DNA of 64,000 nucleotides, taken from NCBI GenBank assembly GCA_018907035.1, contig JACCIC010000228.1, positions 310,001-374,000 of the forward strand, in the 5' to 3' direction. Every line of letters begins with the position of its first letter. Position 1 is the stretch's first letter. Positions 45,251-56,169 of this stretch are shown here, piece by piece. This DNA is from Sycobia sp. Sy_11 (Eukaryota > Arthropoda > Insecta > Hymenoptera > Epichrysomallidae). The notes under the pieces were generated by a model. That model was not told the origin of the DNA. It did not search any database and saw only the letters and a program-made list of their open reading frames with translations. The translations under genes were made by a program, and so were the position numbers.

Positions 45251-45382
45251 GTAAGCTAAGTTTTTATAATAATATTTTAAATGTTTTATGTATTATTTAT
45301 TGACACAGATTAAAAAGTAAACAAATATTTCAATATTAATAAAATATTCTTAAGATATATCAATAGTATAAAATGGTTTTAG

Positions 45383-45538
45383 ATCAGATAGTACGGTGTT
45401 TATAAAAGAAGAACCTTTAAAACATATTGAAGATTCATTAGATGCAATAGATTTTCACTATTTCATTCATAATAAAGATACTTCAACTGAAGATACGAAG
45501 AGTATAGAAAGTTCTAAACCAAGCAGCCCTTCTTACGA
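45383..45538 (+). CDS. CABIN1: CABIN1-like gene, exon 3
   Basis: The acceptor TTTTAG|A completes the Leu codon split by intron 2. The exon then adds 51 codons (SDSTVFIKEEPLKHIEDSLD, ending SSKPSSPSY) and closes with GA|GTATGT in phase 2. It is acidic and Ser-rich, as is the corresponding inter-domain stretch of the family. It is supported by splice signals, perfect phase and an open frame across both joins; no homology in this piece is strong alone. Confidence 0.75.
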
Positions 45539-45648
45539 GTATGTATCCTAAATTTTATCTTAAATTTCAAACAGCTCACATTTCGGATAGCAGAGAAATC
45601 TATCTCCTCTTGAAAATTAAGTAACAGGAGGCCTTTACTTATATATAT

Positions 45649-45684
<36 letters not shown>

Positions 45685-46417
45685 TTCCCTCGTGATATCT
45701 TTTACAAAGTTATCAACTATAAGCAAGTTTGATTTTTCTTTTTATTCAATAATAATTTATCCTTTCTAATGCATTTTATATAATATAAAGTTTTGAAATA
45801 ATAATTTATATTTTAAATATTTCATTAAAATATTTAACAATTTCCTTATTCTATAGAAATTAATTAATTTTTATATATTTTGAATAAATATTACTTCTCT
45901 TCAATTATTTACTATAACATAATCGTTTATATCAAAATTTTAAAAAAAATTTGAAAGAAATTTCTGTAAATAAGAATATGCATTATTTATTCGCTTAAGA
46001 TCATTTTATTCATTAATCAAATATTTGTAACCATGCAAAAAAAGATACAAAGATAAGAAATCAATAATCAATAGTCAAGTTTTTCATGTTGTCATAATTT
46101 TTCAATAAAAACTAGCCTTTACGTCTGCTTTTGCAGATATTCTCAATAATTAATGTTTGGTTCGAAGACTTTTTATATCATTAATTTCAATTCACGTTTG
46201 TTTGAAAAAGTAACAAGATGAACTTGGCAAGCCCGTTTCCAAATCGTATACAGGTGAACATAAATACTACTCTGTATATTTCATATAAACATTTATGATC
46301 TCGACATTTCTTATGTCTATCAAAAATGAAGAATTTTAATTTCAATTTTTCAGTTTATATCATTATCTCCTTCTTAAATTGATAATTCGGATGTAATACT
46401 AAAACGGTTGGTATGAT

Positions 46418-47180
46418 ATACGAGATGTGTTAAAAAAATAACGAGAATATTAGTTTTATGAAAAAAATATTTATTTATTCATCAATATCTATTTTGTCCC
46501 CTTCAAAGTAATCCCCCTTGGATATAACCCCCTTGTGCCAACGCTTTTTCCAATCCTTGAAACACTTTTGAAACTCGATCCTTGTAATCGCTCTTTCAGC
46601 GATTCGCTTTTAATGTCATCTATGTTTATAAAACGACAGCCTTTTAATGTTCTCTTTATTCTTGGAAGTAGAAAAAAGTCACATGGAGCCATATCTAGCG
46701 AATATGGAGGCTGAGGCATCGTTAAAGTTTTGTTTTTGGCCAAAAATTCACGAATAAGCAATGAAGTGTAAGCAGGTGTATTATCGTGGTGCAAAAGCCA
46801 TGAATTGTTTTGCCACAAATCCGGGCATTCTTTCGGATGACTTCATGCAAACGGCATTAAACTTATAGGTAGTACTCCTTATTGATTGTTTGACCTTGTG
46901 GAAAAAATTCATGATGCACTATGCCATTAAAATCGAAGAATACAGTGAGCATAACCTTCACATTCAACCGCACTTGTCGAGCCTTTTTCGGTCTTGGCGA
47001 TCCAGAATGCCTCAAGGGACGATTGAGCCTTAGTTTCGACATCATATCCGTAAACCCATGTTTCGTTACCTATTATAACATGTTTTAGTAGTTGTGCATC
47101 GCTATTAAGTTCATTTAGTGACCCCTGAACAACTTCCATTCGCCATTGGAACAAATTTTGGTGCCACACGTTTCATATCT
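46418..47180 (-). pseudogene. mariner transposase fragment (3' half)
   Basis: The right-hand terminus ACGAGATGTGTTAAAAAAATAA lies next to a TA. Minus-strand pieces give VIIGNETWVYGYDVETKAQS (first catalytic Asp box, GDETW decayed to GNETW), then VMLTVFFDFNGIVHHEFFPQ. WLLHHDNTPAYTSLLIREFL (second Asp) and PPYSLDMAPCDFFLLPRIKR (third Asp) follow. The spacing is that of the DD34D mariner type. Frameshifts separate the boxes and the N-terminal DNA-binding half is missing. Confidence 0.85.
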
Positions 47181-47184
47181 AAAG

Positions 47185-47750
47185 CATCCGAAAAAATTCG
47201 ACGGCATGAGCCAACTGATATATCAACATCATCAGCGACTTCTCTGAAAAAAGTGCTGCAGAGTCGCATCGAATGCTTGGCATCGAAGGCATATGGTGAT
47301 CATTCTTTAGCAGAAATAATATGCAAAAGATGGTTTCAATCGTGTAGACATAATAATTTTGATGTATGAAATAAAGAACGTGGAAGACCACCAATAAAGT
47401 TTTAAGACGCCGAATTGCAAACGATATTGAACATTTTGAGACAAAAGAAAATAGAAGAAATGTTATATGTCACACAACCAACAATTTCTGACCGTTTAAA
47501 GCTATGGAAAAGATTCAAAACTGTTGAAAATACCACCTCACCCACCTTTCGCCAGACTCGGATCCTTTTGATTACCATTTATTTTCATCGATGGGACATG
47601 AGTTGGCGTGGTATCCATAGATTGCCAGGAAGGTGATCAGAATGTGGAGAAAATAATGGCCAGTACATTCAATAAAATGTTTTTCACTTTCCCATTAAAA
47701 TTAGTGTTTTATTTTCACAAGAAAGCTCATTTTATACCAGTACACCTGGT
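47185..47750 (+). pseudogene. second mariner fragment, internally deleted
   Basis: On the + strand: SKAYGDHSLAEIICKRWFQS, then NNFDV and KERGRPPIKF (helix-turn-helix and linker), then YVTQPTISDRLK. A jump follows to the C-terminal DPFDYHLFSSMGHELAW. The catalytic core between them is deleted. The 3' terminus is TTATACCAGTACACCTGGTA. It belongs to a different mariner lineage from the one on its left. Confidence 0.8.
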
Positions 47751-47798
47751 AAATTAAAAGCAGACTGTCAGTCAGACGTTATATTTGACATTATTCTA

Positions 47799-48110
47799 AA
47801 TTAATTAATAAATATTTTCATTGGTATTACAGTTCAATTAAATCAATCGAAAATAATACGTAATAATATCAATATCTATTTATATTAACATTAATATATC
47901 AATATACAAAAATAATAAAAATTAAAAATTATAATGACAGTTAGACTGCCCTTGTATAAAATCACCACCATAGACTAATCTGGAAATAAAAATATTAGCT
48001 GAAAAAATTTTGTTAGTAAAGTGCAATCTGACTGTCCCCACCACCCTTACCAAATTGAAGACGTAATCCAACGTTTCGAGCTCGCTACGGTTTCTTATCA
48101 GGGACTAAAT
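47799..48110 (-). repeat. PLE terminal unit, subfamily A, with hammerhead-like core
   Basis: The plus strand begins AATTAATAAATATTTTCATTG; ATGACAGTTAGACTGCC and GCAATCTGACTGTCCCC flank GCTGAAAAAATTTTGTTAG. The core on the minus strand at 48059-48106 reads CTGATAA, then GTAGCGAGCTC and GAAAC, then ACGTTGGATTACGTC, which gives a 4-bp stem III (ACGT/ACGT). It lies about 160 bp downstream of the PLE coding end on the same strand. Confidence 0.85.
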
Positions 48111-48265
48111 TAAACTTTATATTCTAATCTATATATACCTTATCCCCACCAGATTTAGTAAATTAAATATAAAATCCCCCTCTACACAAAATGTTCAAAA
48201 CCAATTAATTTAATAAGAAATGATAAATTTTATCTACTTTCTTCGACTCTAACATTAAATTCACA

Positions 48266-48760
48266 TTATTTCGATTCTTGGAAATGTGAATACTTTTCAA
48301 GACTCTCCCTTTCATACTTATTATTAATAGCATAATCTAAACTATCCATATTCACAAAATTAAAAGAATGTAAAAACGTTAAATAATGCTCCTTTAAAGC
48401 GAAAGTAATATGTGAACTAGGTAACCTATATTTATGTTCATAAATTCTCTTTTTTAAATATCTACCTGTTTGTCTAATGTAGTATTTATTACAATCCATA
48501 TAATTAATTTTGTAAACAACTCTAGATTTAGAGTTTCTCTTAGAGAAACATAAATCATTCTTATCTTTACATTAAACAATTTACTTAAATTATTGCTATT
48601 TTTAAAGAAAATTTGAATGTTATATTTCCTGAAATTTGTCTTAATTCTTTCAGATAATCCTCTCTGGGTGTATACATTCTTCACGTTTAAAGAATTTCCA
48701 GTCCACGAAATAGTAATAAACAAAATTTATATTTGTTATTACAGTATTGATTGAATAGCT
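48266..48760 (-). pseudogene. PLE C-terminus with GIY-YIG nuclease domain
   Basis: The minus-strand frame 48454-48723 carries the linker (GLSERIKTNFRKYNIQIFFK, then NSNNLSKLFN). After a stop, the frame 48266-48499 carries MDCNKYYIRQTGRYLKKRIY and EHKYRLPSSHITFALKEHYL. The YIRQTGR block is the GIY-YIG-type catalytic start of Penelope endonucleases (family YIGQTGR), here with Gly replaced by Arg. KYERESLEKYSHFQESK ends the protein. It ties the downstream terminal unit to the PLE class. Confidence 0.85.
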
Positions 48761-49639
48761 CTGTTAGTTTAGATTCCTTGAAAAGGTATATATCAATAGC
48801 CTGGAATATAAGCAAGAAATTATAACTGCATCCGCCTAAACAATTTGGAAACAGGCCTAGCTGGAATAAAAAAAATTGTTAAATATGTTAAAGAGACTAT
48901 TTAAAATTAGATTATTATTTTAAAAATTATTATATTATATAAAATTAACTGGAAAGGATAAATTATGATTAATAGGAACCAAACTTAACCTTGCTTATAG
49001 TTGATATAACTTATTATTTCTATTAATTTTTGAGTTAGATAAGTATTACTCATAAACGAGCAATTTATTTCTTTATCCGAATAATGATGAAACTGCGAGA
49101 GTAAGTGCCTATAGGGCTAAAATTACTCCCGCCTTGGTCCTGTCTAATTATAAATTTATTAATATTAAAACAATTAGAATAAGCTAAGAATTTATTAATT
49201 TTAATTTTTTTACCTTAATTATTTATTTTTACTTACTATATGTGTAATCTGGTAAAAATACGAATATAGAATTAGTATTAAACTAATATAATATAGTCGT
49301 TAATATTTTACCCATATTATTGCGGCCATTTTCTCTATTCATTGTACGGTGCGAATACCACTTAGCGACTTAGACAAACTGATATTGACGTAGTTTATTG
49401 ATGAGGTCCTTACGTAAAAAACCAAGGCGATCTGTATGATCGAGACGCGAAAGAAGTAAAATTTAGAATAGGATTATGTGTTCTTACCAAATGGCCCGAA
49501 ACTTATACACAGTAGTAATTACAGCACCATATGTAAGTAAATTTGTTTTTTCATTAGGAGTGTATTCTCAATCTAATGTCAATTTTCGAGTAAAATTCTT
49601 TTCATTTGCGGGGCATGTTAACTTTCCATTTTCATTTTA

Positions 49640-50060
49640 AGAAAATTGTGGCTGAGGCTTATTGAGAAGGGTAAAACCATCAATGATCGATAAATTGCAG
49701 TGAAGAAGAAAGTAGGAAATGAAAAACGACCTGAATTGACAAAGAAAAATAATCTTGTGTAAAATTAACAAATTAAGATTTAAATTATTTCCCCATCTGC
49801 TATATTCACAGGATTTAGCGCCAGTGACTATTAACTGGTTCTGAATCTAAAAATTCGGCTCGGAGGTAAAAGATATTGAGAGCAAAGAGGAAGTTATCGA
49901 TGCTGTAAAAGAGTATTTTAAAAGACTTGATAAATCGAACTATATAAATGATATAGTGCATTAGAGCACAGTTATGAAAAGTGTTTTTTAAAAGACATAA
50001 TTTAACAAAAAAGCCAAAGTAGGCTGTGTTTCTTTACCAGGTAGAAAACTATTTAGCTCA
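49640..50060 (+). pseudogene. third mariner remnant in intron 3
   Basis: In shifting + frames: LIEKGKTINDR, then LLYSQDLAPSDY (third catalytic Asp box), NLKIRLGG, EEVIDAVKEYFKRLDKSNY and LEHSYEKC. These are the C-terminal half of a mariner transposase. There are no visible termini. Confidence 0.65.
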
Positions 50061-50247
50061 GCCTCGTACGTGAATGCATCGCGATAGAGTTTTGAACATT
50101 AAGTTTTCCAATTATTATTTTTCTAATATTTAAATTTGAGCAAACATTTGATTGTATTCCTTATTTCTTTTTAATTATATATACGTAGGTATTTCAGGCT
50201 TAAGCAATCGTATTTTACTTTAAATTATGTTCTGATTGATTATATAG

Positions 50248-50436
50248 GGAGCAGTATAAATATTTTGGATCGCCTCAAGAAGTCCTTGACATAGAAGAAT
50301 TTCTCAATGCGCATAATAATAAAAGTAATATCATGATAATACTTACAAAGTTTATATTCTGTCTTTCCTCAAAATGGAACTATGAATGGCCTAAAGAATT
50401 ATCCGACTTATATATTCAACTGTATTTGTATATGAG
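50248..50436 (+). CDS. CABIN1: CABIN1-like gene, exon 4
   Basis: TATATAG|G completes the Glu codon left by exon 3; 62 codons follow, ending ATG AG|GTAAAG (phase 2). QEVLDIEEFLNAHNNKSNIM and WPKELSDLYIQLYLYM parallel the CABIN1 segment VHEFLLENLTNGGILELM ... WPPGLAEVVLSVY. This is good evidence that the exon belongs to the same gene despite the 4.7 kb intron. Exon 5 was not found; all DNA to the right edge is repeat or spacer. Confidence 0.85.
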
Positions 50437-51030
50437 GTAAAGTATTAATATATTTACTATGATTATCTTCTATACATGTTTTAATTAGTTAATATGAGGT
50501 GAATATTTTAATATTTTTATGGTAATTGCTTATCACTAAAACAAAAAATTCTTGTTTTTGCTTTTCTTTGTTCTAAATTGCTTACGCGTGTTTGTGCATC
50601 TTGCTATGTGTATGTAATGTTTGTCGACATATAAATAATAATATATTGGTATAACAATTAGTATTTATTATGGTATAGTACAGGTATTTATTTTATAAAA
50701 TTTACACATTAACATGCAATGAATTATACTATAAACATTCTCGTACTGAAACCACTTGTTAATAATTTATATCGTGACCTATAGTTCCATACTATTGATA
50801 CAGTTTTCATTTCCAGCAATTATAAAGTTTAAAATTGTATAATTTTATGCACAATGCTGCAAGTTAGTTTTTCAATAACAACACGTTGAAAAAGCAATAG
50901 AATTTCTAAAAAAAACTTTTAACAAAAGTAAAATAGGCGAGTCTGATGTTTTTCGCATAATATGAACTTTAAAACATATAAATATAATCATGTCTTTTCT
51001 AAAATATGTATAGAAAATTTTTTTTTAAAT
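50437..51030. other. start of intron 4, no recognised feature
   Basis: AT-rich intron DNA with no open frame of note before the next PLE unit. Confidence 0.4.
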
Positions 51031-51034
51031 TAAT

Positions 51035-51199
51035 AAATATTTTTATCGGTCTTACAGTCTTTATAATATTCTATATTAGTTAAAATAATAACTGTCAGAC
51101 TGCCCTTGTTTATGATCACCTCCGTAGAATCTGAAATAAAACTTATTACTACAATAAATTATATCAGAAAATTAAAAAGTAAAAATAAAATAAAATAAT

Positions 51200-51230
<31 letters not shown>

Positions 51231-51440
51231 TACAATAATAAGTAAAATAAAAAAAAAATAATAATAAAATAATAAAAATAATAATATGTGTACTTATTCT
51301 ATGTTAGTAAAGGACAATCTGACAACCCCTACCACCTTAAATTTAGGATCACCTTTTTGTCCGACGTTTCGAACCGCTATGGTTCATCCTCAAGAATTAA
51401 ACTAAAATGAAAAACCCAGCATGCTACTTTATATATCCCA
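51035..51440 (-). repeat. PLE terminal unit, subfamily B
   Basis: The plus strand starts ATTAATAAATATTTTTATCG; AACTGTCAGACTGCCCTTG and TCACCTCCGTAGAATCTGA follow, then an (AATAAAAT)n tract. The core at 51361-51395 (minus) reads TTGAGGATGAACC, then ATAGCGGTTCGAAAC, one base away from CTGAGGA. CCAGCATGCTACTTTATAT lies beyond the core, as in the unit at 63590. Confidence 0.8.
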
Positions 51441-51612
51441 TTAAACATTTTTAATTATATATTTTAATCATATACCCTTTTAATGTTACGAAAATTTATT
51501 TCGAAATATATTAAAAAAATATATTATATAAAATAATATAATAAAATAATAATAATAATGTTGTAAATACTAAACATATACGCATCCAAAAATATGGTAA
51601 AATTTTATATTA

Positions 51613-52889
51613 TTAAGTTGTCAAATATCTCCCTTCCGCCTTTTTGTCTTATGAATTTCGCGGCTATGTACAAAGCGCTACAGAGCTCGTATCTGGCAGT
51701 ACTATACATCATTTGAAAGGTCTCGACATAACGTACAAAACGACGCTATGCATGATTAGTTTGGATATTGCGTTCAAAAGTTATAGACGTGTAAACATGG
51801 AGTTCAATAATTCACGCTATTTTAAAGTTTTCCTTCGTCAAAGGCAAATCCGCTAGAGAAACGTTCCGTCAGATTAATGGTGTTTTTGGGGTATGTCACG
51901 CTATCACTTCGAATCGCAGAGGAATGGTTTCGATGATTCAGAGCCGGTGAAAACGTCACCATGGATAAGCCAGCCGGTGGAAGACCTATGATGACGAATA
52001 CCGATCAAATCATGCAATTATCAAGTTAGTCCGGCATGTGGCATTTCGTGACATCGCTCAGGAGATGAGAGTTTGTAACCAAACCATTTTAAACCATCTG
52101 CAGAAGGCTGGATACAAAAAAAGGTTGATATTTCGGTCCCGCATGATTTAACGCAAAAAAACTTTCTGCACCGAATCAACGCCTGCGATGTGCTGGTGAA
52201 ACGGAATGAACTCGACCCTTTTTTGAAGCGGATGGTGACTGGTGACGAAAAATGTATCACATACGACAATATTAAGTGAAAGCGGTCGTGATTTAATGCC
52301 AGTGGACCGTCCTAAACAGGACCAAGCCGGGATTGACGGCCAGGAAGGTTTCGCTGTGTGTTTGGTGGGATTGGAAGGGAATCATCCACTATGAGCTGTT
52401 CCCATATGGCAAGACGCTTAATTCTACCATCTACTGTAAACTACTGGACCGCTTGAAGCAGGCTATCGACCAGAAGCGTCCACAATTGGCCAACAGGAAG
52501 GGTGTAGTGTTCCACCAGGATAACGCTAGACCACACATTTCGTTGATAACTCGTTAGAAGCTACGGGAGTTCGGATGGGAAGTTATATCGCATCCATCAT
52601 ATAGTCCGGACATAGTGCCAAGTGATTACGACCTATTCATGTCCATGTCGAACGGCCTTGGTGGTGTAAAGTTAGATTCAAAAGAGGCTTCTGAAAAGTG
52701 GCTGTCCGAGTTCTTCGCAAATAAGGAGAGGGGTTTCTACGAGAGGGGTATTATGAAGTTGCCGTCTAGATGGAAACAGATTATCGAACAAAACGGCGCA
52801 TATTTGAAGTAAATCCGACCACTGTAACACTTTCTATAAAGCATTGAATGAAGAGCAAAAAAGCTGAAGGGAGATATTTGACAACCTAA
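51613..52889 (+). mobile_element. mariner element with both termini and TA duplication
   Basis: Left end TTAAGTTGTCAAATATCTCC and right end GGGAGATATTTGACAACCTAA are inverted repeats flanked by TA on both sides; the length is 1277 bp. Transposase pieces on the + strand are VRHVAFRDIAQEMRVCNQTI, then MVTGDEKCITYDN (Asp 1), WWDWKGIIHYELFPYGKT, KGVVFHQDNARPHISLITR (Asp 2) and HPSYSPDIVPSDYDLF (Asp 3). It ends in WKQIIEQNGAYLK at 52812. Frameshifts near 51850-52130, another near 52270, and an in-frame TAG at 52557 leave it non-autonomous. All three Asp remain, DD34D type. Confidence 0.9.
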
Positions 52890-53036
52890 TATTTAAAGTT
52901 AAATATTAAAAACACTACTTTAATAAATTACAAAATTATTAGTTCATTTTTCATGTTCTATTATAGAACGAAAATAAAGATCAGATTTTTGAGGTAGTCA
53001 GATATCTCGTTTGTAATGAAGCAAAGTAGAATAATA

Positions 53037-53052
53037 CACACATGCACGCACG

Positions 53053-53086
<34 letters not shown>
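53037..53086. repeat. (CA)n microsatellite
   Basis: CACGCA-type interrupted start, then pure CA, ending directly at the first base of the R1-type element. Confidence 0.95.
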
Positions 53087-53087
<1 letters not shown>

Positions 53088-54960
53088 TATCCCTAATGCT
53101 GCAGTTAAGTTGGCGATACAGAAGAATCCATCTATATTTCTAAAAGTATATAATGCTTGTCTTCTTGAGGGTATTTTTCCTGATTGCTGGAAAACTCAAA
53201 GGTTAGTCCCGTTACCTAAGGGCAATAAGCCACTTTATGATCCGTCATCATACAGGCCATTGCGTATGCTCGATACGGTAGGTAAAATATTTGAAAAAAT
53301 AATATGTAGCCGACTGGAAGCATTCACTGAGGGATTGCACGGCTTATCCTCACGCCAATTTGGATTTCGGAAATCAAAATCAACAGTCGATGCTATTCAA
53401 CTGGTAGTGTGTACTGCAAGAGATGCAATCAGTGGTAAGAGATGGAAAGTTGGCACTAAACAGTATTGTGCCATTGTCGCTCTAGATGTCAAGAATGCCT
53501 TTAATTCAGCGCGTTGGTCTTCTATTGTGAATTCGCTTAAAGAGTTCGGAGTACCTGGTTATTTACAGAATGTCGTGGCCAGCTACTTTGAGAATAGGAT
53601 AATATTATACCGAACGGATGAAGGCATTGTATCGCATAAGGTTACTGCGGGGGTCCCCCAGGGCTCGGTTATGGGACTTATATTGTGGAATATTATGTAT
53701 GATGGCGTGTTGAGGATTCCACAACCGCCTGGTTCAATAACAGTAGGGTACGCCGACGATATCGTTCTAGTAGTGACGGCTAAGACCCTTGAGGAATTCA
53801 CTGAAAATGCCAATAGGCAATCAGCAACATCAATAGATGGATTAACTCGGCTGGCCTACAATTGGCGGAGCACAAGACAGAAGTAGTTCTTGTCAGCAGT
53901 CGTAAGAAGGTAGATAGTATTACTCTTAAAGTTGGTAGCTGCCGCATTAGTTCTGCGCCATCTTTACGATACTTGGGTGTACAGCTTGATGCCAGGTTGA
54001 ACTTCAAAGAGCATCTAAAGATATCTGTCGAAAAAGTGCAACGAGTTTCAGTTGCCTTGTGTCGACTCATGCCTAACATTGGTGGCCCACGCTCACCCCA
54101 GAGGAAGCTATTAGCTTATGTTGTTAATTCTGTCAGCATGTATGCAGCGCCAATCTGGCATCATGCATATGGAATTAAATCGTATTGTGAGCTGACCATT
54201 GCGACCCGTTGCCGCTCCTGTATACGTATTATTAGTGGTTACAGGACAGTATCCACCGACACTGCTGAGGTACTTGCCGGAATTCTTCCTTTCGATTTAG
54301 CTGCAGATGAACTGGCTAGGCTGCACAACATATGTAAGGCCGCAGTGGATTCTCTACAAGGAAAAACGTAAAATCTAAAAACGTGGAACGTCAACGATCT
54401 ATAGAAATATGGCAAAAACGATGGAACGATTCTAGCAAAGGCCGATGGACTTATCGTATCCTTCCAGACATACACAGATGGATCAACAGGAAACACGGGG
54501 AACTAGATTTCCACCTAACCCAGTTGCTGACTGGACATGGTTGTTTTAGGTTCTATTTCCCCCGTTTTCACCTGGATAATGATGATTTCTGCCCCATCTT
54601 TCCGACATTGGTCGAGGATGCCGAGCATATACTAGTGAGCTGCCCTCGTTTTAGAACACAACGTGAGCACTTGATGAACATGATCAATAAGCCTATAAGA
54701 CCAGAGAGCATCCTATGAATAATGCTGGAATCTTCTGAAAACTGGAAGGCAGTAGCCAGTTTCGCAAAAGAGGTGATGACCAAACTCAGAAATGCCGATA
54801 GAATTAGGCGAATGGCCCAGGATGAACCAGGCTAGCTGATTCTATTTTAAGATGTAGAGGACGAACACCGAACCCCTGATCACTTGTGTGGATGGGGGAC
54901 GTAGGATAGTGTCATAAGAAGAGGAGCCGTATAGGCTAACTAACAGCCCCGTCGAAGTAA
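53087..54960 (+). mobile_element. 5'-truncated R1-type non-LTR retrotransposon
   Basis: The 258-codon RT frame 53110-53886 is intact. LEGIFPDCWKTQRLVPLPKG, SSYRPLRMLDTVGKIFEK and GLSSRQFGFRKSKSTVDAI are followed by AIVALDVKNAFNSARWSSI (block A Asp), VTAGVPQGSVMGLILWNIMY and ITVGYADDIVLVV (catalytic YADD). A frameshift at about 53860-53880 leads to 53862-54371 (LRYLGVQLDARLNFKEHL and onward) and then 54383-54718. The last frame holds LLTGHGCFRFYFPRFHLD and a zinc-binding end with one Cys lost (CPIF...HILVSC). ORF1 and the endonuclease are absent: the copy starts at the (CA)n. The 3' non-coding tail ends near 54960. Confidence 0.9.
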
Positions 54961-54974
54961 TTAGTATCTAAAGT

Positions 54975-55175
54975 AGTTAGTCTACGGGGGTGAATGTAAA
55001 CAAGAACAGTCTGATTGTCATTATAATTTTAATTTAATTTTTAATTTAATTTTTATTTTTAATTTTTATTTTATTTTTATTTATTTTTATTTTTATTTTT
55101 ATTTTTATTTCTACTTTATTTTTAGATTGAATTGATTGGACTGTAAGGCCAATAAAAAAATATTTATTAATTAGT
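54975..55175 (+). repeat. PLE terminal unit fragment, reversed
   Basis: Opposite orientation to most units: TTAGTCTACGGGGGTGAATG, then AACAGTCTGATTGTCATTAT, the (TTTTTATT)n tract, GGATTGAA-like TTAGATTGAATTGATTGG and TAATAAAAAAATATTTATTA. The hammerhead side is missing. It is joined directly to the 3' end of the R1-type element. Confidence 0.8.
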
Positions 55176-55319
55176 ACTGACAGAGTTATCCATGCCAAAT
55201 TATAGGCAATTATTTGTATTGCAATATAGTTACGTTTGTGTTTTGTGAACAAAGAAAAGTTGTCTTTTCGGGTTTCATAATGTCTGAAATTATTCAACAT
55301 TAAAGTAGCATCAGATTTT

Positions 55320-55960
55320 GTTCGCGAAATGAGATATTGGCTACTGACACATTCAGAATGTGACACAAGGCTTTTGGTGAGAAGTCAATGTCAAGAGCAG
55401 ATGTTTTTGATTGGCACAAATTGTTCAAAGAAGGTGGACAACGCGTTGAAGACGAACCACATCAAAGACGACCAAGAAAATCTACAGCTGGGCTACAATT
55501 CGACAAAATTAAAGAATTGGCTGCAAAATCGTCCATTCACTACTAGAGCACTTGTTGATATGGGTGGAATTTCCAACGGATCAGTCAAAACTATTTTGAA
55601 AGACATTTTGTGCCTGAAAAGAGTAAAATATCGATTAGTACCAAAAACACTTTTTTGAAAAAAAGCGTCGCATGGTGGTCTGTGAAACGATGCTTTTGGA
55701 CTATGAGGACAAGATGCAACACAGTAGAATGGGAGATGAGACTTGGGTCTACGCTTATGATACAGAAACAACCGACCAATCGAGCGAATATCGTGCCAAA
55801 GGAGAACGGAGACCGAAAAAATCACGCCAAGTCGCTCAAAAATCAAAGTTATACTCATTGTTTTCTTTGATTATCCTGATGCATTATGAACTCCACCCAA
55901 CTGGCTAAACGGTTGACAAAGAATATTATTTGAGTTTTATGTCAGTTTAGTCAACTGAAT
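55320..55960 (+). pseudogene. mariner transposase fragment (5' and middle)
   Basis: Overlapping frames: FDKIKELAAK, then DMGGISNGSVKTILKDILCL and KRVKYRLVPKTLF (helix-turn-helix and linker), then GDETWVYAYDTETTDQSS (Asp 1) and GERRPKKSRQVAQKSK. After a shift, VFFDYPDALIMN and KEYYLSFMSV follow, where it stops. The second and third Asp are missing, so it is truncated. It is related to, but distinct from, the intron 3 copy at 46418. Confidence 0.8.
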
Positions 55961-56169
55961 TTTTCGGCATCTTTTACAAAACAGAGTTTTCATATTTCTT
56001 TGAGAGGGAAAATTGAACTCATCAATCAGAATCCTTAAAAAAAATATATATGTTCAAATAAATAAATAAGTAATGTCGTGTCCAATATTAATTTTATCTA
56101 TATAGAATTTCTTTCAGAATAAACCTTATATCATATTTTTTTATATTTTTACCTATTTAAAATGTATGT

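Larger units (their letters stand above)
45539..50247 (+). other. intron 3 of the CABIN1-like gene, transposon-filled
   Basis: About 4.7 kb between GTATGT and TATATAG. It contains a (TA)n at 45641-45681, two opposed mariner fragments, a PLE with coding end and terminal unit, and a third mariner remnant. The first two introns are only 56 and 132 bp, so most of the expansion is by insertion. Confidence 0.75.

Noticed and set aside
45252..45254. TAA as the true stop of the CABIN1-like gene
   Set aside because: It lies inside a good donor (GTAAGC), and exons 3 and 4 continue in phase with family-like sequence.
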